From contig READ01000010.1 in assembly GCA_004293675.1 (NCBI GenBank), positions 1 through 64,000 on the forward strand: 64,000 bases of DNA, in the 5' to 3' direction. Each line of letters starts with the position of its first letter. The first letter of the stretch is position 1. Shown here in pieces: positions 47,188 through 56,391 of the stretch. The position numbers were made by a program, and so were the translations under genes. Under the pieces are notes generated by a model. That model ran no database searches. It worked only from the letters and a program-made list of their open reading frames with translations, and was not told where the DNA came from. This DNA comes from Betaproteobacteria bacterium. GTDB lineage: Bacteria; Pseudomonadota; Gammaproteobacteria; Burkholderiales; Casimicrobiaceae.

Positions 47188-49950
47188 TTACGGCGACGCG
47201 ATCCGCAAGGCAAATTCCACGCGTGAAATGAACGATTCGCGCGTCACGCCGACCGGGGTGGCGATACCGGCCACCAACCCTTCGCCGCGAAAGCCGAACA
47301 GCCAGCGCGCGATGAGTAGGCTATCGGTGGTGTCACGCGCGCCGCTTTGATCAATATCGAGCGCAGAGGCTACGCGATCGAGGTAGCCCAGAATATCGGT
47401 GTGGCTCACGCGCTGCGGGCCGTTGGCAGTTGCCACCGCGTTGGCTGTCAGCGCGGCATTGGCCGGGTTGCTGATGTAGCGCGCGATCAGCAAGCCGTCG
47501 GTTCCTGCCAAGTATTTGCCATCACCGTCGATATCTAGCGTGTTGCGGCTGGTGAGGCAAATCGAAGCGCCGCCGCAGTTGGAGTAGGTGATCTGAAAGT
47601 TGTACGGCCCGCCAGCGATCATGGCACCTTCCGGAAGATTCTGGAATCTGCCGACCACGCTACTGAAGCCGTCGACAATCTTGGGGATGAACGTTGGCGC
47701 AATGGGATCACTAAACGCGGGTTGCAGGCTTAATTTCGCGCCAGATCCGAGGGTGAGCGTGCCAACGACATCAAGTACCCCGCGGTAACGCGCGGGTGAC
47801 GCACCGCCGAGATCAATTACCAAGGTTGAACCGGAATTGAACGCCGTCGGCCCAGCAGCCCTAAGCGTGCCGCCGCTGCCGTTGCCGGGCCGCACGCGCC
47901 CGCCGTCATAGACCGTGAGTCTGCCGATTTGCCCCGTGCCGCCCAGTTCTCCGCCGTTATCAATTTCGACGAGCGAGCCAAGCACGCCGGGCGAGTTGAC
48001 TGTCAAGCGCCCTTGAAAGACGGACGCCCTCGCGACGAAAGCGCTGCCATTGCCGGTGAATATTTGCTCACCGACACCGCGTTTTTGGATGAGTGAAGTT
48101 GTCGAAGTTTGCGAATTCACCGCGCCGCCGAACGTTGCGCTGCCGCTCGGAATGTCGATCGTTAGGGTGGAGAAATTCGGCATAAGCAGCGACCCGGTGC
48201 CAGAGAGGCCGCCAATAGTTTCGGCCCGCTGATTGCTCACACTGGCGCTATTCAAGTTGAATGCACCAGACGCATTGATAGTGACCGACGGGTTGCCGCC
48301 GATTTGTTGCGTCCCGAGACTTCGGAGCACCGCCGAACCGGCGGAGTCGGTGCTGTTACCAATCACGATGGGGCCGGTGATGGCGGTTACGCCACCGGGT
48401 TTATCTAGCTCCAAAATGCCGCGTTCGATGGTGGTGCTGCCGCCGTAGTTGTTGGCCGTGGTGCCCGCGAGGCGTAGGGTGCCGGTCCCGGTTTTGAGGA
48501 GGTTGACAAGTAGGGTAGTACGCGACAGCGGCCCGCTGATGGTTAACTCGGGCGCCGTGCTGCCGCTGTTGACTGTGAACTTGGTGTTCTGAGCGGTTGT
48601 GACGGTTGAGCTGATGGTCGCCTGACCGAGTTGAGGGCTCGCTGTGGCGACCACATCCGATCCCAAAACCAAAGTGCCGAAGCCGCCGCTGCTGATGGTG
48701 CCACCCGTCATGTTCAGGCCGCCAAGCACCGAAAACGTGGAATTGTCTATCGTGATGTTGCCACCGTTCATGGTGATTAAACCCACGTCCTCAAAGAAGT
48801 TCCGGGTGTCGAGTGTGCCGTTGGAATTGATGGTGATAGGTGGGTCGCTAGCGACACGGTTAATTTGATTAGCGTTCCCGAGTCTTACTGTGGCAGGCGG
48901 CGTGGTTGCGCCCGCAGCCTCGCCAATAACGAGCGGGCCGAGGATCGCTTTGGTAATGAATCCCGCGTTCAGCATCAACGTGCCGTTGCTTACGGTGGTG
49001 GTGCCGGTGTAGGTGTTGGCAGCGGTGTAGGTCAGGGTGCCGGTGCCGACTTTCTTGACGTTGCCCGCGCCGGAGATGACGCCGCCCCACGTGAAGTCGC
49101 CAGCATCGCCGACGGTCAGCGTGCCGAGCGGGTTGATGATATTCACGCCGCCTGTGCCGAGAAGTTGGCCGATGATTTCACCAGCTTCGAACGCGAGCAA
49201 ACCGTCGGGGCCTACGGTGAGCTTTGAGCTGTCTGCGATCACCTGGCTGGCTAGTAGCCGCGCTTGCGGACGGTTGGCGGCGTTGCTGGCTGTCGTACTG
49301 GTGCCGACGATGAAATTTCCAGGAATGACATTGAATGCGTTTCCAGCAAGCTGGAGAGAGCCGTTCGCTCCGTTGCCATCGGCCGAATGAACGGTGGTGT
49401 CGCCGATGTAGGTGTTGTCCGTGTTGTGATTGAACTTGACCGTGCCGGGGCCATAAATGCGGATGCCGTTTTCCACAGGCACAGCGCCGCCGGTGCCAAT
49501 GCCGCTAATCGTTCCTTTGAATTCCAACGTGTGCCCGACGACGCTCGACTTAAACCACGAGCGGCCATTGGCCAACTGGATCGTGGCGTTGATAGTGTTG
49601 GTTGCGCCGTTCGCGTTGTCCTCCACGTTGCTAGCCGCAGCCAGCGCGGAATTGAACTGAATCGCACCATTGATGATCGAGCCGCCGGAGTTTGCCCCCA
49701 AGATCACAGCAGCGATCCGTGTGCCCGCAGACAAATCAGCGTTTGACGTGACCGCGCAGTTGAATACGAGCGTATCGCCCGCGGCCGGCGCAGTGCCGCC
49801 CCAGTTGGCACCGTTCGACCAGTTTCCGCTTGCCGTCGGACAGTTCCACGTTTTAGTCGCCGCGAAGGCGCTTGTCGTGAGACCCGCAAACAGCAAGACC
49901 ACCATCGCGCGGCAAAGCACCGCCTGCTGTAACGACTGACGACCCAACAT
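47188..49950 (-). CDS. Secreted autotransporter-associated beta-strand repeat (PATR) protein with dockerin-like C-terminus
   Basis: Start at ATG 49950, preceded by GAGGG; 920 residues. The signal peptide ends near TSAFA, then the opening KTWNCPTASGNWSNGANWGGTAPAAGDTLVF. The body carries several PATR units (for example GAGNVKKVGTGTLTYTAANTYTGTTTVSNGTLML), which fold as a beta-helix. No autotransporter barrel follows. Instead the last 150 residues hold two calcium-loop units, LDIDGDGKYLAGTDGLLIARYI and LDIDQSGARDTTDSLLIARWLFG, similar to dockerin type I repeats. It is probably a surface or matrix protein. Its ligand is unknown. Confidence 0.82.
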   Translation of the reverse strand: MLGRQSLQQAVLCRAMVVLLFAGLTTSAFAATKTWNCPTASGNWSNGANWGGTAPAAGDTLVFNCAVTSNADLSAGTRIAAVILGANSGGSIINGAIQFNSALAAASNVEDNANGATNTINATIQLANGRSWFKSSVVGHTLEFKGTISGIGTGGAVPVENGIRIYGPGTVKFNHNTDNTYIGDTTVHSADGNGANGSLQLAGNAFNVIPGNFIVGTSTTASNAANRPQARLLASQVIADSSKLTVGPDGLLAFEAGEIIGQLLGTGGVNIINPLGTLTVGDAGDFTWGGVISGAGNVKKVGTGTLTYTAANTYTGTTTVSNGTLMLNAGFITKAILGPLVIGEAAGATTPPATVRLGNANQINRVASDPPITINSNGTLDTRNFFEDVGLITMNGGNITIDNSTFSVLGGLNMTGGTISSGGFGTLVLGSDVVATASPQLGQATISSTVTTAQNTKFTVNSGSTAPELTISGPLSRTTLLVNLLKTGTGTLRLAGTTANNYGGSTTIERGILELDKPGGVTAITGPIVIGNSTDSAGSAVLRSLGTQQIGGNPSVTINASGAFNLNSASVSNQRAETIGGLSGTGSLLMPNFSTLTIDIPSGSATFGGAVNSQTSTTSLIQKRGVGEQIFTGNGSAFVARASVFQGRLTVNSPGVLGSLVEIDNGGELGGTGQIGRLTVYDGGRVRPGNGSGGTLRAAGPTAFNSGSTLVIDLGGASPARYRGVLDVVGTLTLGSGAKLSLQPAFSDPIAPTFIPKIVDGFSSVVGRFQNLPEGAMIAGGPYNFQITYSNCGGASICLTSRNTLDIDGDGKYLAGTDGLLIARYISNPANAALTANAVATANGPQRVSHTDILGYLDRVASALDIDQSGARDTTDSLLIARWLFGFRGEGLVAGIATPVGVTRESFISRVEFALRIASP

Positions 49951-50088
49951 AGCACCCTCGAACACGCAAATTGTCTAGTTCGGATACTACATTCGATGGT
50001 GCACGTCGGCAAGGTGGGCCTGGATTGGGGAGCCGTCTTAAGGTATCGGCGCGTGCTGCGCCGCGCTCGGCTGGGCTTAAGAGGGATT

Positions 50089-50163
50089 TGGTGGGCGGTA
50101 CTGGGATCGAACCAGTGACCCCTGCCGTGTGAAGGCAGTGCTCTACCGCTGAGCTAACCGCCC
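50089..50163 (-). tRNA. tRNA-Val (anticodon CAC)
   Basis: Minus-strand cloverleaf: acceptor GGGCGGT / ACCGCCC, D-arm GCTCAGCGGTAGAGC, anticodon stem CTGCC / GGCAG with loop TTCACAC (anticodon CAC at 50129-50131), T-arm GGTTCGATCCC, encoded CCA at 50089-50091. It reads GUG. It is a second valine tRNA, complementary in codon range to the GAC one at 35095. Confidence 0.97.
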
Positions 50164-50364
50164 GGAAGAGAACTTGATTCTAGCAATTGACTTGCGTCGT
50201 TGCGCTGAGACGGAGCGGAGGCGCTCGCGGGGAAGCGGTGAAGATTCGGTGGCGCTGGTGTCGTGGTGCAGGCACAATTGACGTCCAACGAGGTTGGGGG
50301 CTTGGTGATCCGTGCAAGGGTCGCTGTGCGACGTGACTTAAAGCAATCAGGACAGACACCATCA

Positions 50365-50958
50365 ATGAGTATCGATGACAGCGATTTAGCGATCACCCGG
50401 CGCGCCGAGGAGCCTGAGCTCAAGCTCACCCTGGTCGCGATTGCCACCGGTGACCAACAGGCGATGATTCGTTTTTACAAGGCGTTTGAATCGCGGGTGT
50501 ATGCGTTTGCCATGCGCCGCGTGGGTAACGCCGAGGAAGCCGAGGGCGTGGTCGTTGAAACCATGTATGAGGTGTGGAAAGCGGCCAAAAACTTCAAAGG
50601 CGAGAGCAAAGTCGAGACTTGGCTGTTGGGCATCGCGAAATACAAATCGCTCGACAAGCTGCGGGCGCGCGATTTGCAAACCGATGACATCGAGGATTAC
50701 AGCGAAACGCTGGCCGATGAATCGCCGGGCACCGAGCAGCTGGTGTACGCCAAAGAGCGGGCGCATATCTTGGCCGATTGCATCGACGAGTTGCCCAAGG
50801 ATCAGAGCGAGGCGCTGCATTTGGTGTATTTCGAAGGCGCGAGCGTGGAAGAGGTGAGCGAGGTGCAGGCCATTCCGGGCGGGACCGTGAAAACCCGGCT
50901 GTTTCACGCCAGAAAGAAGCTTAAAGACTGTTTGGAGCGTAATCGTGTTGAAGTTTAA
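50365..50958 (+). CDS. ECF-type RNA polymerase sigma factor
   Basis: Start at ATG 50365 (MSIDDSDLAITRRAEEPELKL), 197 residues; the frame extends to 50263 without conservation. Region 2 is RFYKAFESRVYAFAMRRVGNAEEAEGVVVETMYEVWKAAKNFKGESKVETWLLGIAKYKSLDKLR, and region 4 is LPKDQSEALHLVYFEGASVEEVSEVQAIPGGTVKTRLFHARKKLKDCL. It should direct RNA polymerase to a small regulon. The membrane anti-sigma candidate is encoded 97 bp downstream, then a subtilase, so the three form one system. Confidence 0.92.
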   Translation: MSIDDSDLAITRRAEEPELKLTLVAIATGDQQAMIRFYKAFESRVYAFAMRRVGNAEEAEGVVVETMYEVWKAAKNFKGESKVETWLLGIAKYKSLDKLRARDLQTDDIEDYSETLADESPGTEQLVYAKERAHILADCIDELPKDQSEALHLVYFEGASVEEVSEVQAIPGGTVKTRLFHARKKLKDCLERNRVEV

Positions 50959-51055
50959 AAACTTTTCAGCCGTGCACATTGAACCAAGCGTCGCTGTTTT
51001 GCGACTCATGGGTGAACCGCAACACTCCAAACGCTTCGCGAAGTAGGAATTCATC

Positions 51056-51718
51056 ATGACGACACTCAACCTTAAAGAATTTCAAGCACACGCTGAGTCG
51101 ATTCCCTTTTTGCTCAATGGCACGCTGCCAGCGGCCGAGCAAGAGGCGCTGAAAGCGGCGATCAGCGCGGAGCCCGCACTCGGTCGTGAATTCGAATTGC
51201 AGCGCCGAATTCGCGAAGCGGTCAATCAATCGGCGGCGATGCCGATGCGATCGAGCTTGCCGCAATTCATGAATCGCTTGTCGGCTGAATCGCAGCGCAC
51301 GGTCAACGATGCAACGAATAATGTGACGAGTTTGCAGCGCAAAGTTGCGCCCATGGCAGTGGCGAAACAGCAGCGATTGGGCTGGAAGATTGCGTTCGCG
51401 CTGGCGGCGAGCTTAGCGGTAATTCAGGCCGCGTATTTGGTGCCGCTGTTGCAGCAAACCGGCGGCACGTTGGAGCCATTGTCAGGTGCTTCGAGTTCGG
51501 CAGCAGCCGCGCCCAATTTGCAAATTACGTTCCGTGGCGATGCCACTGAACGCCAGATTCGCGAAGCGCTCCGTGGCGCAGGTGTAGAAATTGTCTCGGG
51601 TCCTTCGGCGCTGGGCGTGTATCAAGCGCGTGCCGCTGATCCAGCGCGCGCGCTAGCCGCGTTGACGGCCGCAAAAACGGTCGTTGAAGGTGTGAACGTT
51701 GTGCCAGCGAAGCCTTAG
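51056..51718 (+). CDS. Putative membrane anti-sigma factor with periplasmic I9-like domain
   Basis: A 220-residue single-pass protein. The N-terminal cytoplasmic part (residues 1-105; IPFLLNGTLPAAEQEALKAAI, EFELQRRIREAV) resembles zinc-less anti-sigma domains and has no HxxxCxxC motif. One membrane segment spans about 110-132. The outer domain, about 153-217, has a beta-alpha-beta-beta-alpha-beta pattern (LQITFRGDATERQIREALRGAG, then VYQARAADPARALAALTAA) similar to subtilase I9 inhibitors and to the pre-catalytic domain of the next gene product. It probably holds the adjacent ECF sigma at the membrane. Confidence 0.75.
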   Translation: MTTLNLKEFQAHAESIPFLLNGTLPAAEQEALKAAISAEPALGREFELQRRIREAVNQSAAMPMRSSLPQFMNRLSAESQRTVNDATNNVTSLQRKVAPMAVAKQQRLGWKIAFALAASLAVIQAAYLVPLLQQTGGTLEPLSGASSSAAAAPNLQITFRGDATERQIREALRGAGVEIVSGPSALGVYQARAADPARALAALTAAKTVVEGVNVVPAKP

Positions 51719-51753
51719 TGTTAGTGCTTAGCAATCCAAAAGAACGCTAAATC

Positions 51754-53937
51754 ATGATCGTTCGAACGAATCGTTTGTCGGCTAGCTCAGCTCGTTCACC
51801 GAAGGCTACACCGTGGCTACCGTCCAAAGTCGCGGTGGCTGTTGCGCTGGCGTGCATCGGCGCATTGTGCGTGGACGTGGCGGCGCAATCGCCTCCGCCG
51901 CCGCCGCCCGCAGCCTCAAACGCACAAGTGATTTCGGCGCCGCTTTACTATTTGCCGGCTTCTGCGCTAGATCGGTTGAACGCGACCAAGCCACCCGCGC
52001 CTAGTCCGTCGAACAACAACGCTAAAGCGCCCGCGCCCAGCCCAGTGGCTGTGGGTGCAGCATCGGCCAGCGGGAACCGAACTGCCACGACGATTACCGC
52101 GCCGCCCGCAGCGCTTTTCACGTACATCGGAGCGGGCGGGCAATCAACGCCACCCGCGCCGACGACGGCTGAAATTCAAGCGCGCTGTCGGGCACTATTG
52201 GCGCAAGGCACGCCGTCGTCGCAGTTGCCAAAAATTTGTTTCACGGTAAATCTGGCACCGCCCCTCGCCTCGGCTGTGCCTACACCGCCCGCGCCAGCGC
52301 CGTCGGGGGCGCAGTGCGTTGATCCGACTGTGTTTACGCATGTGCGATTGATTCCTTGCCCGCCAGCGCCAGCGCCAGCGCCGTCTGGACAGAGCGGCGC
52401 GCGACTTCCTACTGCGCCACCCGCACCGCCACCGAGTGCTGTCGTTGGCTCGGGCGCGCAAAGTTTGCCGCCACCGCCGCAAACTCGACCATCGAATCCG
52501 AATTCGCCGTCGCCGCCTTCGGCTCCGTCGCCGCCGGTGCCAGCGACACCGCCACCAGCACCCGATCCGCGACCGATCCCGCCTGCGCCTCCAGCACCGG
52601 TGGCTCCGCCGCCTGCGCCTGTCATTGTGCCGCCGCTGATTCCCGCGCCACCGCCGCCTCCACCGCCGCCAGCGCCCCCAGCGCGCGGCGCGGCATCGTT
52701 GCTACCGTCGGGCGGTGGTTCGGCCGGGGTGAGTCCGCTCAGCCTTCCGCCACCGCGCGTGGTTGCACCAGGACCCGCACCCGCACCCGCACCCGCAGCG
52801 AACGCTGCGCCCAGCGGCGACCCTCAAGAATTCGAACCCGGTGAAGTCATCGTATTCGCGCCGTTTGCGCAAAGCGCTGCGGGCGCGCTCGATGTGATTC
52901 GTAACGCAGGTGGCGTTGTGCTCTTGGAGCAATCATTGCCCGAGCTCGAAGGGCTGTTGCTGCGCCTTCGCGCCAACGACGGCGATGCCGCGCGGCTTGC
53001 GCAAACCCTTCGCCAATCGCTGCCGCAGGCGACGGTTGATTTACATGCGCGACTGTTTTTGTTTCCGTTGGCGGGTAGCGGCGGTACCGGCAATACGCCG
53101 CGACAATACGCGCGTTCGCTGTTGCAAATGCCTGCGACGCCCGTGGCGTTGAAGCGCGAAGTTCGCGTTGGCGTCATCGATTCGGGCGTTGATCGTGTGG
53201 GTGCGCTCGCGGGCGGCGTGGCGGGTGAACGAAGCTTCTTGCCCAATGAAGCTTCGCCCGCGGATGGCATTCACGGCACGGCGGTGGCGGCGTTGATTGC
53301 GGGGCAAGACAGCTCGATGGGATTCACTGGCGCGGCACCGGGGGCGAAGCTCTACATCGCGCGTGCCATGAGCGTGTTGCCCGATGGCCGTAACTACACC
53401 AACGCCGTGAGTGTGTTGCAAGCACTTGATTGGTTGCTCGCTGAAAAAGTGCCGATTGTGAACATGAGTTTGGGTGGCAAGGGCGACGCAACATTGGCCA
53501 TCGGGATTGCGCAAGCCATCCGCAAAGGCATGCTGGTCGTGGCCGCAGCGGGCAACAGTGGCGCGGGCGCAGCGGCGTCGTTTCCAGCGGCACTGCCTAA
53601 TGTGATTGCGGTGACTGCGGTTGATGTCGAATCCAAGCTCTATCAGCAAGCCAATCGCGGCGAGTACGTGATGATCTCCGCGCCCGGCGTGGACGTGTGG
53701 GCACCGGCCAGAATCGGCGGTGCCAACGGCTCATACGTGTCGGGAACGTCGTTTGCTGCGGCGTGGGTCAGCGGCGCGCTGGCGGTGGCTGCGGGGCAGG
53801 CGTCGGGCGCTGTGGATCGATTGACATGGAGCCAGGCGTTGTGCGCGTCCGCCAAGGATTTGGGCGCGGCAGGCCGTGACCATGATTTCGGCTGCGGCCT
53901 ATTGCAAGTCGCGGATTTCACGGCGCGGTTGCGCTGA
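51754..53937 (+). CDS. Secreted S8 (subtilisin-like) serine protease with long proline-rich linker
   Basis: A 727-residue protein. A hydrophobic N-terminal segment (VAVAVALACIGALCVDVAAQS) is a likely signal peptide or anchor. Residues 45-355 are a Pro/Ala/Ser-rich linker with runs of 6-8 prolines. Residues 357-445 form an I9-like domain (EFEPGEVIVFAPF and onward). The catalytic domain has Asp476 (GVIDSGVD), His507 (IHGTAVAALIAG), oxyanion Asn601 (AAGNSG) and Ser666 (SGTSFAAAW), so it should be active. It follows the anti-sigma gene by 35 bp. Confidence 0.88.
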   Translation: MIVRTNRLSASSARSPKATPWLPSKVAVAVALACIGALCVDVAAQSPPPPPPAASNAQVISAPLYYLPASALDRLNATKPPAPSPSNNNAKAPAPSPVAVGAASASGNRTATTITAPPAALFTYIGAGGQSTPPAPTTAEIQARCRALLAQGTPSSQLPKICFTVNLAPPLASAVPTPPAPAPSGAQCVDPTVFTHVRLIPCPPAPAPAPSGQSGARLPTAPPAPPPSAVVGSGAQSLPPPPQTRPSNPNSPSPPSAPSPPVPATPPPAPDPRPIPPAPPAPVAPPPAPVIVPPLIPAPPPPPPPPAPPARGAASLLPSGGGSAGVSPLSLPPPRVVAPGPAPAPAPAANAAPSGDPQEFEPGEVIVFAPFAQSAAGALDVIRNAGGVVLLEQSLPELEGLLLRLRANDGDAARLAQTLRQSLPQATVDLHARLFLFPLAGSGGTGNTPRQYARSLLQMPATPVALKREVRVGVIDSGVDRVGALAGGVAGERSFLPNEASPADGIHGTAVAALIAGQDSSMGFTGAAPGAKLYIARAMSVLPDGRNYTNAVSVLQALDWLLAEKVPIVNMSLGGKGDATLAIGIAQAIRKGMLVVAAAGNSGAGAAASFPAALPNVIAVTAVDVESKLYQQANRGEYVMISAPGVDVWAPARIGGANGSYVSGTSFAAAWVSGALAVAAGQASGAVDRLTWSQALCASAKDLGAAGRDHDFGCGLLQVADFTARLR

Positions 53938-53975
53938 GCGAAATACGATCGATTTGCAGTCGATTTGGGTATGTG

Positions 53976-54100
53976 ATCCAGCTAAATGGCTGGATGCCTT
54001 TAGAAGTGTTGGTTTCTAGCCATTCAAATTGACTATCGAATATGCGTTTAATTTCGATTAAAGCCTTATTTCAGAGGGCAGTCAATGAAAAAGTTGGTTC
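53976..54100. repeat. AT-rich double-hairpin intergenic element, copy 10
   Basis: It lies between the converging subtilase and TerB-like genes. Left part GATCCAGCTAAATGGCTGG, ATGCC. Right part AAGCCTTATTTCAGAGGGC and tail AAAAAGTTGGTTC. The ends GATCCAGC and GTTGGTTC are nearly complementary. Confidence 0.7.
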
Positions 54101-54155
54101 GCTGAGAGTTATCGCATCACGACGCCGATCCGACGGCAAACCTCAGCGCCACTCG

Positions 54156-55154
54156 TTAAACCTTCTGCCCTTTGATCATCGCCATCACGTCGGCCATGTT
54201 CACGCTCCGCGCTTTCTCTTGGATTTGCGGGACGTACTTTGCTTGCAATTCTTTGGCGGGCGAGAGCAGTTCATCGAAGGTTTGCTTGAGCACCGCCGTG
54301 CTCATCGTGCGGCCGCCGCCGTAGTAGCGCTTGGCGAGCTGACCGAGGGCATAGGTCGATGCAAACGAAAACGCCATGCCTGTGGCACCGCGCGCCAATC
54401 CGCCGACCAATCCACCAGCGAGTTTGCCAAACAATCCGCCGATCAATTTACGGCCAGCTTGCTCCAAATACTGCGATGCCAAACCCACGCCAACGGTCGC
54501 CAAGAATTCTTTGATGTGTCCGCTGTCGAGCTCGTAGCCGTAGGATTTTCCGATGCGATACACCATTTTGGTTTGCAACGGAATGATCGCCATCGTGGCC
54601 CACGATTGCGGCAACAGTTCAAGCGCGCCGTTCAAGATCGAATAATTCAAAATCGATTTGTCGGTGTCAGCTTCGTTAGGTTGCATCGGTGGCGCGCTGG
54701 CCGCGGATGCGACGGACGCGACTGCTACGGTCGAAACGGCAGCGGCAGCTGCGGGCACATGCGCCGCCTCTGCAATCGCATCGGCGTCGTGAGCGATCTG
54801 CGTTGCCTCGGCTTCACTCAATCCGAGCTTAACGCGAAGTGTGGCCAAAAACGCGCGCTCAGCGTCGGTTTGTTTGCCATCGGCATCGATCACGTGCACC
54901 GCCATTTCATAGGCGAGATGTTTTGATTCAGCGTCGGTGAGTGCGCTCGCAGCGGAATCGAGCGTCGCACGTTTGAACAGCACATCCTGATAGATCGCTG
55001 GCAGATTGAGCGCCGCGGCACTGCCGCCCGCACCGGCGAGCGAATCGGCGATTTGCTTCAATTGCTCACGTTCGCGCTCGTCCTTTTGTCCGTCGGCAAA
55101 GGCCGCCATCAAACACAGCGTGAGGATCGATTTTTGTTGGTCAACAGACATCAT
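54156..55154 (-). CDS. TerB-like / DUF697-like protein with Ala-rich linker
   Basis: A 332-residue protein. Residues 1-125 are helical and resemble the TerB tellurite-resistance fold (SILTLCLMAAFADGQKDEREREQLKQI, then HVIDADGKQTDAERAFLATLRVKLGL, each with an acidic patch). An Ala/Val-rich linker (about 125-165) leads to a hydrophobic domain (WATMAIIPLQTKMVYRIGKSYGYEL, LIGGLFGKLAGGLVGGLARGATGMAF) that looks like DUF697, found in membrane-associated YcjF-type proteins. A role in membrane stress response is a guess only. No ter genes are nearby. Confidence 0.75.
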   Translation of the reverse strand: MMSVDQQKSILTLCLMAAFADGQKDEREREQLKQIADSLAGAGGSAAALNLPAIYQDVLFKRATLDSAASALTDAESKHLAYEMAVHVIDADGKQTDAERAFLATLRVKLGLSEAEATQIAHDADAIAEAAHVPAAAAAVSTVAVASVASAASAPPMQPNEADTDKSILNYSILNGALELLPQSWATMAIIPLQTKMVYRIGKSYGYELDSGHIKEFLATVGVGLASQYLEQAGRKLIGGLFGKLAGGLVGGLARGATGMAFSFASTYALGQLAKRYYGGGRTMSTAVLKQTFDELLSPAKELQAKYVPQIQEKARSVNMADVMAMIKGQKV

Positions 55155-55269
55155 GATGATTTAGCTCGAGGGTGAAAAAGTTGCACTACGCGACGGGCGG
55201 CGGCGCGAGGGCAGTGCTACGACGATGCTTGCGGCAATAAGTTCATCAGCGGCGAAGCGTGAGTTCGCG

Positions 55270-56391
55270 TTAGCGTTTCTCTGCGTCAAACGCGTAATGC
55301 TCAATCCACTTTTGATCGACACGATTTTTCCAATGCCACAGCCACGAGCCCGACACCGACCAACCGTTTCGCGCGGCGATCGCGCGTTTGTCGCCCAACG
55401 AAATGAGCGAGAGCGCCTTTTCATCGTGCACGTAGGATTCGAGCGATTTACCGCGCATCATCGCCATCAAGTTGCTCGCCAATAGCGGGCCTTGCCGCAC
55501 CGCGTAGACGCGAGATTTCGGCACGACGAGCTTGGGATTGGTGGCGCAGTCACCCGCTGCAAACACGTTTTTGTGGCTTCGCGATTGCAGCCCGCTGTTG
55601 ACAGCTACGTAGCCGTCGTCAGCCAACTGCACATTAATTTTGCTGAGCAATTCGGGCGGCGCGGCACCGGTCGCCAAAATGGTAATTTGCGTTTCCAGCT
55701 GCTTGTTGCCGGACAACCGAAGTCGTGTGGGTTCGATTTGTTCGACCCGCATGTCCTCTTGCACTGCCACGCCCAATCGCTTGCACGCAGTGCGTGCTGC
55801 GGCGGCCGCGCGGGACGAAAACTCACTCAACAACGCGCCCTCAGTCACCAGCGTTATTTTCTTCTCGGGCGCATCGCGCCAACGGTACGCAAGCGCGAGC
55901 GCGATTTCGACGGCCGACGCGCCGCCGCCCACCACGCTGAGTTTTAGCGACGTCGAGCGAATTGATTCTCGCTCCGCGATAGCGCTCAGCAAGGTGTCGG
56001 TGGGTTTGACCGGAACCACGTACGAGCCCGGCGTTGCTGGAATCGGTCGCGAAATGCTACCGATATCGAGCGACAAATAATCGTAAAAATGTGATTCGCC
56101 GGTGCTTACTTTCACGCGCTGTAAATCGGCGATCACCTCGGTAATCGACGCTTGAATGAACCGCACACGGGCCCGTTGGCACAGCGCCCACAGATTTATT
56201 TTTGCTGCACTGGGTTGGTAGTGTCCAGCGATCACGCCGGGCAACATCGCAGAAAACCACACTGATGGCGCCGGGTCAAACAGCGCAATGTCATGCTGCG
56301 GTGCGGGCTCAATGGCGAGCTGCCGCAGCAGCTCGACGTGGGCGTTTCCACCGCCAATGAGTAGTAGCGTTTTTTTACTGGCGTCACTCAC
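55270..56391 (-). CDS. FAD/NAD(P)-dependent oxidoreductase, NDH-2/SelD-associated type
   Basis: Start at GTG 56391, overlapping the prmB stop by four bases (GTGA); 373 residues. FAD-binding motif LLLIGGGNAHVELLR, NAD(P)-binding motif LSVVGGGASAVEIALALAY, and the third FAD motif VFAAGDCATNP are all present. PVKPTDTLL and the family-typical DPAPSVWFSAMLPGVIAGHY align with the group of pyridine-nucleotide oxidoreductases seen near or fused to SelD. No selD is here. Type II NADH:quinone oxidoreductase activity is possible. Third gene of the pilU operon. Confidence 0.85.
   Translation of the reverse strand: MSDASKKTLLLIGGGNAHVELLRQLAIEPAPQHDIALFDPAPSVWFSAMLPGVIAGHYQPSAAKINLWALCQRARVRFIQASITEVIADLQRVKVSTGESHFYDYLSLDIGSISRPIPATPGSYVVPVKPTDTLLSAIAERESIRSTSLKLSVVGGGASAVEIALALAYRWRDAPEKKITLVTEGALLSEFSSRAAAAARTACKRLGVAVQEDMRVEQIEPTRLRLSGNKQLETQITILATGAAPPELLSKINVQLADDGYVAVNSGLQSRSHKNVFAAGDCATNPKLVVPKSRVYAVRQGPLLASNLMAMMRGKSLESYVHDEKALSLISLGDKRAIAARNGWSVSGSWLWHWKNRVDQKWIEHYAFDAEKR

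Noticed and set aside
51850-52800. Several alternative frames through the proline-rich region of the subtilase
   Set aside because: Low-complexity C-rich DNA keeps all frames open. Only the frame leading into the catalytic domain has a signal peptide and continuous domains.
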